Of a stretch of DNA of 64,000 nt, positions 57,921 to 64,000 are shown in pieces. Source of the stretch: Phoronis australis (taxonomy: Eukaryota > Phoronida > Phoronidae). Numbering within the stretch: the first letter of the stretch is position 1; every line of letters starts with the position of its first letter. The notes under the pieces were generated by a model, which was not told the origin of the DNA, ran no database searches, and saw only the letters and a program-made list of their open reading frames with translations. The stretch is taken from NCBI GenBank assembly GCA_002633005.1, contig NMRA01000148.1, positions 529,763 through 593,762 on the forward strand, read 5' to 3'. The position numbers and the translations under genes were made by a program.

Positions 57921-59150
57921 CTGGAAAAGAAAACTATCATTAGAAGTGAAAACGTAAACAGCGTGCAGAAGACTAAATGAATACCTTTAATTTGTTGGAA
58001 ATTGAGAATTTATTAAAATTTTACGAATTGTTATAGTGTTTGAATAAACGTTTAGTATTTTGATAATGTAGTAATTGTTGAAAATGCTGTTGAATTGACA
58101 AATTGTTGAAAGCAAAATGGTGAAACTATGAATAAAAGTAGCGGATATCATCACATGTCTATTTTTGCTACACTTCACTCCAAGCTTTAAGCAAGAGTGT
58201 AAAAAATGAAAACATTTTTACATCTACTGATGTGTTATTTACAATGTCACAGCTTCTTTACCAACATTTAGCGTCTTTAAAAATTCACTGTAGTCCAAAG
58301 TCTCAATGATATTATTTTCAAACAATTTACTGAACACAAAATGATTGAAAGATTCGAACTCAAACTCCAGCTTGCATAGTTTTGATAGTTTTTGTTCTAA
58401 ATTATGAACTTGAGGTATCTGATATTATCCTTGAGTGCACTATAATTCATGCAGAACAGTAAATACAGAAGTTTATAAATTATTACTCCAATCTTAAAGC
58501 TACTNTAGTTTCAGTTTCAAAGTGCCGATGAAACATGAGTGTATGGCATGCATTATGTTTATCAAGTCCATGTGAAACAATGATTCCCCCCCAATACCCA
58601 ATTCAAAATTGAAGCGTCAAAGACTGCATTTCTCCTCTCATGTAATTGCCAGATTCTTAAAACTAGTTTTCAATGAAGAGGCAGGAGATGCCCCATCCAT
58701 GGCAAACATTTTATAACATTAAGCAAATGTTAAACTACTCACATCCTTAAAAATCGGCAGAAGAAGGTAATCCTTTGATGTGGTATAAGAACTGAGTAGT
58801 TTCATCTTGCAGACATCTAGGTGACACTTTTTGGTGATCAAATAAAGATTTTATTAAACGAAACCAAGAATAAACATTGTGAAACTTGCAGAAGTCGAAT
58901 CTAACAGGAATGAGAGTTTATTCAACTGAGTAAGGCCAAGTCCAAGTTGTCCAAAGGGCCGAGTGCACGAGTTAGCACAAACAGTACAGCAGAACTTTGT
59001 CCAAGTTGAGGGAAAGTCCAACTTGTGCGGTTATCTGACTTGTGCAAGCTCTACTCTAGTAAAACTGTTGGCAGTTAGTGAAAACACTGAATTTCAGAGT
59101 AATGTAGTTGTGCTTAAAAACACTGTTGTAAAGGTTTCTTTGTTTTGCAG

Positions 59151-59234
59151 GTTGGTGCTGGTCCACGTCAGCTTGAGGATTCAGAGAGCTTATTGGGAGA
59201 CAACGGGCTACCAAAGTCATCTAGCAGTTTATGA
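59151..59234 (+). CDS. MVD: Second copy of MVD terminal exon, copy B
   Basis: Same acceptor and the same 22 codons as copy A, but the stop TGA reads TCA. The frame therefore runs on for SSSSL to a TGA at 59232-59234, adding five residues. Most likely an allele of the same exon placed twice. Confidence 0.8.
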   Translation, partial: VGAGPRQLEDSESLLGDNGLPKSSSSL

Positions 59235-59705
59235 ATAATATTCTAGAACACTGTGGCAATATCCTGAAGTTTTTAACATTACTTTTTACAGTAAGGGAAC
59301 TGATGTGGAGATTATGAGATTTTGGCATGTTTGATTTTTTGTATTAAAATGATTAGTATTAATCGAGTAATTATTGAATTATTTGTATAAGCATTATTTT
59401 GAATATTGACTGAAATCATGTAACCATCAGAAGGAAGTCGATGTCTAAATTTTCAAGTTTGAAATGCTCAAACAATCGAGACAAATTGAATATTTATTTT
59501 GTGCTTCATGTTCTTGTCAGTCAGAAGTCTTAAAGTCCCATGCAGTGCCATTTATGAAAACCATTCCTTTGGTTTATGTTTTGGGGTGGAACCTTTGATT
59601 TTTTAACACAATGAGTTAGGATTCCTAATTACATGAAATGAAAACCGTGAACGGAATATAGTAAACTGATTGCTTTCACAGGAAAATTCACCACCGTCAA
59701 CTAGA

Positions 59706-59711
59706 TTTATT
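59706..59711 (-). terminator. PRMT7: Candidate PRMT7 polyadenylation signal, copy B
   Basis: AATAAA on the minus strand about 290 bases after the stop codon of the copy B terminal exon. Confidence 0.4.
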
Positions 59712-59999
59712 TCACTCTGAAGTTTGCAGTTTTGGTTTGACCTAATTAGCCCTGCATGGGTGTGTAATAATTTTCAATATAACTTCAATCTACAGAAATA
59801 AGATGTAATAGTAGATGGCTATGATGTCATTTTTGATGAAAGTTTACTTGCAAAATAACCATGGACGAATTATGTTTCGTCTTCATCAACTCTGCCCATC
59901 TTGCACTACCATATTTAAGATCCGCTCAAGAGTGTCACTTTCATGCCTCAATACACTTCAGAGCTGTATTTTGGCAAACAAATCGTGAAAAATGCTCCG

Positions 60000-60249
60000 T
60001 TACGAGGTTTCAATTTCAAAACTGAAGTCAAGGTCTCCATTTTTTGGCATGAATGTTACTGAGAATGTAACTGCACTGTCTTTCATCAACGTCCTTGGTC
60101 TCTTGAACAGGTGCACACCCTGTTTCGTATACATGTCCCATACAATAGTCTGACCAGGTTTTACTGGCTGCAATGGTCCTGTGAGGATGGTCTGCTCCTT
60201 ATCTAAACAGTATTCCATCCACACTGCCACTCCATTACACATGCTGGAG
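60000..60249 (-). CDS. PRMT7: PRMT7 terminal exon, copy B
   Basis: Its first base completes His from exon 61446-61286 (CA|C). It then encodes SSMCNGVAVWMEYCLDKEQT, GPLQPVKPGQTIVWDMY, and VTFMPKNGDLDFSFEIETS with TAA at 60002-60000. Human PRMT7 ends in an analogous FHPDTGDIIMEF strand. This is the copy adjacent to the rest of the gene. Confidence 0.93.
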
Positions 60250-63200
60250 CTGGAAAAGAAAACTATCATTAGAAGTGAAAACGTAAACAGCGTGCAGAAG
60301 ACTAAATGAATACCTTTAATTTGTTGGAAATTGAGAATTTATTAAAATTTTACGAATTGTTATAGTGTTTGAATAAACGTTTAGTATTTTGATAATGTAG
60401 TAATTGTTGAAAATGCTGTTGAATTGACAAATTGTTGAAAGCAAAATGGTGAAACTATGAATAAAAGTAGCGGATATCATCACATGTCTATTTTTGCTAC
60501 ACTTCACTCCAAGCTTTAAGCAAGAGTGTAAAAAATGAAAACATTTTTACATCTACTGATGTGTTATTTACAATGTCACAGCTTCTTTACCAACATTTAG
60601 CGTCTTTAAAAATTCACTGTAGTCCAAAGTCTCAATGATATTATTTTCAAACAATTTACTGAACACAAAATGATTGAAAGATTCGAACTCAAACTCCAGC
60701 TTGCATAGTTTTGATAGTTTTTGTTCTAAATTATGAACTTGAGGTATCTGATATTATCCTTGAGTGCACTATAATTCATGCAGAACAGTAAATACAGAAG
60801 TTTATAAATTATTACTCCAATCTTAAAGCTACTAATTTTAGTTTGAATTAAAAATCTTAAGCTGGAGTTTAAGAGATTGAATTTTTGACCCCACATGTTG
60901 CAAGCCAACCGAGTGCAATGGTAACGAATGTGGGGACCCCCGCATTGGTAAGGTAAAACAGCAGGTAAGAAAGCGTGTCTTAGTGCCGCAAGGGAAACGA
61001 TTTGAACTTGGCAATGTTGAAACACCTTAGTGTCACTTAACAATCATTTGAGATGGCAAACAAGAGGATGCTAGACAGAAACAATTCTTGATTTCAACAA
61101 GGTGTCCGAGACCACGTCTATGAAAACTAAGAACTCCTCCCTTAGCAAGAACACCAGCATAGGTGACACAATTTTCGGTTGATCTTCAATCCCCAGTAGG
61201 AGTCACGTGGCTAAAACATCAGAAATACTACAATGAATTTCTAGATTTTTTTTTACAGTTTGTACATCAACTGATTTGAACTCACTGTTGTATGGGTATC
61301 CTGCCTGTGTTAGTGTCTCTACTACATGATGTGACTAGCTTTGTGAAGTCAAACTCCATCAAGGTCACTGCCTCACTCAGAGCAGTGCCTGGGTACTCCC
61401 ACAGTGGTTGTGGCTCTATTATGGCATCAGCTTTGTCTGAGCTTGCCTGGAATTTCAAAGCCAAGGAAAACTGTTTCCATTACTATATACCAACAGGAAG
61501 GTACAAGTGACAAAGTGAAGATAATTCTGTACAAAATTATTTCAATTGGGCTTCGCTCAACTTCGATTTGGTTTTACTAATCTACTTGCCAGTACATTTA
61601 AAGGAGCAATTTAACTTGAAAAGTTTAGCAAGCTAGTGATCTTCCATAAAAACAGAATAAGATTTTATTTTATGCATTTGTGAAGATGTTCCACAAAACA
61701 TCCACAAGCTGAGATAAATATTTAGGGGAAAGATGCCCATCCAATAACCACATGGCAAGAAAACATGTGAATTTATTGATGAGAGTGAAGAAGGCGGAGA
61801 GAGAAGACGACAACAACTAGAAGAGGAGGGGTGGCGGCATGTTCGCTCCACAATGCCAAAAGCATAACTTGCCCCAAGTCACGATGTGCATTCCGCAAAC
61901 TTTTAGTAAATAACAAAACATGGGAGACATTTTCAAATTAATAAATCAATGGGAAGATGGCCTTTACCTCAATGAGATTGTCAAATACACTAAGATCAAA
62001 TCCTTCACAATTGCCAACTGGAGCTCTGATCTTCCACAAGTCTTTGAAGTCCACCACGGCTGCCTTCAAAACTGCACACTTTGGTAGAATGTTGACATCT
62101 TCCGCTAACAAGTTTGACAGTTCTGTTCTGACATACCAAAAGTATAAATTGTGCCAAGGTAATAGTGTAGTGTTGAAGAAAGGCTCTGACAGAAGCAAAT
62201 TTACCTGAAAAATAAATTGTGTAATCAAATCTACAATCAGAAAAATTTACAATGGAAAGGACATAACTGGAATTATGGTCAAAAAATGTATTTTGGGGAT
62301 TATTGTTGAGTAGGGTAACCTTCTTAAAGGTATTAACTTGATTAGAGCTACAAAACAGGAACATCCGTCAATCGCTTCCAGTCATTCGGTAGTATTAATT
62401 GATGTAAAGGCCAGTGAGTTTATCAGCTAATGCGGTTATAATTCTCAGCTAATTACAGCATTGGCATTTAGCTCCACTAGCAAAGGATTAGATAGCAATC
62501 ATGAGATCATATCCATCTTTGGACTGATTTTAACATGTTGCCAATAATGTCACTTTAACTGCAATACAACTCATGGGACACATTGATCAGAAATTACAAA
62601 ATATTTTCCTTCTTTCATTGCTGACAACATTCCCAACTTTACTCAGAATAGTTTTTCAGCATCAAGACATTGTAAAAACCTAATTAAATAGAACAACAGT
62701 AATTCAACTTGCACTTGTCGGAAAAAGGGCATTGTTATACCCAAAGTATTCAGTTTCACCAACTTAATGAACAACTTTTTCAACTATTAGTTGCATAGTA
62801 TTAGTACGCATGACAAAAAGTTTGTATTGCCTTTAAATAGAATTGCACTATAAAGCTTCATACTTCTACCAAAATATTCCGACTGCTACAAAATTAAAGA
62901 AATACCAACCCTTTCACCATGAAAGTGTGTGGAAGTAAGTTTATCTGTGTCTGTGTCGATAACTGTAACTTTATCTTTTAAACCATTGCTTTCAATGTAA
63001 GCGTCTAACATTCGTCCAGCCACTGGCAGTTTCTCAACTGTGTAAACCTTTAAAAACAGCACTTATGACCATCAATTTCAATACCAAGAACATATTTTTG
63101 TCACTTGAAGTAAATAAAGAAGACAAATGTTAGTGTGTATAATGTCAAACCGAACAAGAATCAGAAAAAAAAAATTGCAAAACAATAAAAATTGATATTT

Positions 63201-63826
63201 ATAATCAAGGAAAATGCCTACTTACTCTAATTATGCATTAAAGTGATTTTGATTACAGGCATTTTGTCATTTTTTGTACGAGATTAGAATCATGCGATGT
63301 CCTAATGTTTTAAAATGAGGGATACAACACCATCAAATTTCGGTTACTGCCAAGAAACATTAAAAAAAATTAATCACTAGCAAGGCATAACCTAACGTCT
63401 TCTGCATTTGGGTTCAACCAAACTTGACGCAACTCAGCAGATGCCGTCATTACCCACATTAAAACAAACTAGGGGAAATTCGTGTCTATGTTGTCTTGTA
63501 AAATAAAGCAACTGCATGAAACTCTGAAGTCCCTTAAAGTAAAATATATTAACAGCAATAACAAATCAAGTTCTTTTTTGTGATAACCCTTGAAAAAACT
63601 CAAGCAACAATGTGCATTAATACATACATGCCGAGCACCAAGCCTTGCCACCACCAGGGGGAGTAACGATCCATCACCCATGCAGAGACACCTAGTGTCT
63701 GGTGTGACCACACTGGTGAGTGCCTCTACATAAGCAGCATTTCTGGTCATATCATTGACCATACCCAGTCGTGACCTACTGTAGGCTAGATGAAGTGGTG
63801 AAGAACTCTGTGTGAATGGTGATTCG
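60000..63826 (-). CDS. PRMT7: PRMT7, C-terminal half (six exons in window, incomplete)
   Basis: Protein arginine methyltransferase 7, a type III enzyme that monomethylates arginines of histones and other proteins using S-adenosylmethionine. It has two tandem PRMT modules in one chain; only the second, catalytically degenerate module is seen here. The N-terminal active module lies beyond 64000. Exons in coding order: 63826-63628, 63047-62910, 62204-61968, 61446-61286, 60249-60000. Phases agree. Recognisable segments are CLCMGDGSLLPLVVARLGA, VYTVEKLP, LLLSEPFFNTTLLPWHNLYF, VVDFKDLWKIRAPVGNCEGF, PLWEYPG and AVWMEYCLDKEQ. Five exons are listed here; a further copy of the last one is at 57671-57920. 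The gene is tail to tail with MVD. Confidence 0.94.
60834..61285 (-). other. PRMT7: PRMT7 intron before the terminal exon, unique part
   Basis: The sequence after the duplicated block and before exon 61286-61446. No repeat or gene is recognisable; a 105-codon minus-strand frame here (60726-61043) is not coding by appearance. Confidence 0.5.
61286..61446 (-). CDS. PRMT7: PRMT7 penultimate exon
   Basis: Encodes ASSDKADAIIEPQPLWEYPG, TALSEAVTLMEFDFTKLV and TNTGRIPIQ. Human has [23 protein letters not shown]. The acceptor is ATTCCAG and the donor GTGAGT. Confidence 0.95.
61447..61967 (-). other. PRMT7: PRMT7 intron
   Basis: About 520 bases with no recognisable feature. Confidence 0.6.
61968..62204 (-). 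CDS. PRMT7: PRMT7 exon with EPFF...PWHNLYFWY
   Basis: Seventy-nine codons starting VNLLLSEPFFNTTLLPWHNL and containing YFWYVRTELS, VVDFKDLW and CEGFDLSVFDNLIE. The SEPFF segment aligns with the double-E loop of active PRMTs in degenerate form, as in vertebrate PRMT7 module two. Confidence 0.97.
62205..62909 (-). other. PRMT7: PRMT7 intron
   Basis: About 700 bases without recognisable features; open frames overlapping the neighbouring exon on the other strand are shadows. Confidence 0.6.
62910..63047 (-). CDS. PRMT7: PRMT7 exon, SAM-fold strand 2 region
   Basis: Forty-six codons: VYTVEKLPVAGRMLDAYIES then NGLKDKVTVIDTDTDKLTST. It corresponds to human [20 protein letters not shown]...LEDKINIIEK. 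The donor is GTTGGT, weaker than usual, but phase requires it. Confidence 0.9.
63048..63627 (-). other. PRMT7: PRMT7 intron
   Basis: About 580 AT-rich bases, nothing recognised. Confidence 0.6.
63628..63826 (-). CDS. PRMT7: PRMT7 exon with degenerate SAM motif I
   Basis: Sixty-six codons ending TSVVTPDTRCLCMGDGSLLP LVVARLGARH. Human has [28 protein letters not shown]. GDGS replaces the GxGxG of active methyltransferases. The acceptor is TTTCAG. Upstream exons lie past the window end. Confidence 0.95.
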
Positions 63827-64000
63827 CTGAAACACCAAAATTTGCTTCAGTTCAGTAAGTCTATAAGATGAGTTTATGAACACTCTCAAACTTGTTAAAT
63901 TGACTAGTTCATTACTTCACACAAAGAATGACTAATTCCAACTATAGGAAAACTCGCACAAGTCAAATACAACAGGACATAAAGACGTTTTTAAAAGCCA

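Larger units (their letters stand above)
56341..58504. repeat. Duplicated block, copy A
   Basis: Starts TAGTTTCAGTTTCAAAGTGC and ends CTTAAAGCTACT immediately before n at 58505. It contains MVD exon 12 and the PRMT7 terminal exon. From about 57900 on it is identical by eye to copy B; before that the copies differ at a few percent of positions and copy A lacks about 155 bases. Confidence 0.97.
58506..60833. repeat. Duplicated block, copy B
   Basis: Starts directly after the n at 58505 with the same TAGTTTCAGTTTCAAAGTGC and ends CTTAAAGCTACT, after which unique sequence follows. It has about 155 extra bases near 59315-59470 relative to copy A. Confidence 0.97.

Overview
The window is eukaryotic nuclear DNA from an animal. 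It has AT-rich introns of hundreds to thousands of bases, GT-AG splice sites, and four recognisable metazoan protein genes split over 36 exons, plus second copies of two terminal exons. I read every exon by eye and checked that splice phases agree across all junctions; there is no transcript evidence. The proteins resemble vertebrate orthologues with strong divergence and the sequence is full of small non-autonomous repeats. I read this as an invertebrate, possibly a deuterostome such as a hemichordate, but the species cannot be fixed from the sequence.

Layout. 1-6100 is intergenic, with a broken retrotransposon RNase H fragment (1438-2291) and old repeats. 6378-31455 (+) is a complete nemo-like kinase gene (NLK) in ten coding exons, 435 aa, followed by a long 3' region. 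35190-43686 (-) is a complete STYXL1 gene (rhodanese domain plus a dead dual-specificity phosphatase) in eight coding exons, 293 aa. NLK and STYXL1 converge, with polyadenylation signals about 30 bases apart near 35030-35064. 44500-57055 (+) is a complete mevalonate diphosphate decarboxylase gene (MVD) in twelve exons, 403 aa. Its start codon lies 814 bases from the divergent STYXL1 start codon, so the two probably share a promoter. From 57671 to the window end (-) lie the last exons of PRMT7, tail to tail with MVD; its N-terminal half is outside the window.

Mobile and repeated DNA. The most unusual object is a 537-base element in MVD intron 1 (46490-47026, minus strand). It has two near-identical ~151-base TG...CA terminal repeats, a serine-tRNA primer-binding site two bases inside one repeat and a 14-base polypurine tract abutting the other. 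That is a terminal-repeat retrotransposon in miniature (TRIM). Each of its LTRs also carries a tRNA-like RNA polymerase III promoter with intact A and B boxes. Degenerate tRNA-like elements lie around it. Elsewhere there are tRNA-derived SINEs, palindromic MITEs, a MITE family with inverted termini, older interspersed repeats and several tandem arrays, including a 15-base minisatellite in a STYXL1 intron.

Assembly caution. A block of about 2.2 kb holding the last exons of both MVD and PRMT7 occurs twice (56341-58504 and 58506-60833) with a single n exactly at the join. A 252-base block is likewise duplicated beside an n at 13340. Both look like unmerged contig overlaps or haplotypes rather than biology.

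The four genes do not form one pathway. NLK is a Wnt/Notch-modulating kinase, STYXL1 a pseudophosphatase, MVD an isoprenoid/sterol synthesis enzyme and PRMT7 an arginine monomethyltransferase. What links them is local architecture: one convergent pair, one divergent pair and another convergent pair.
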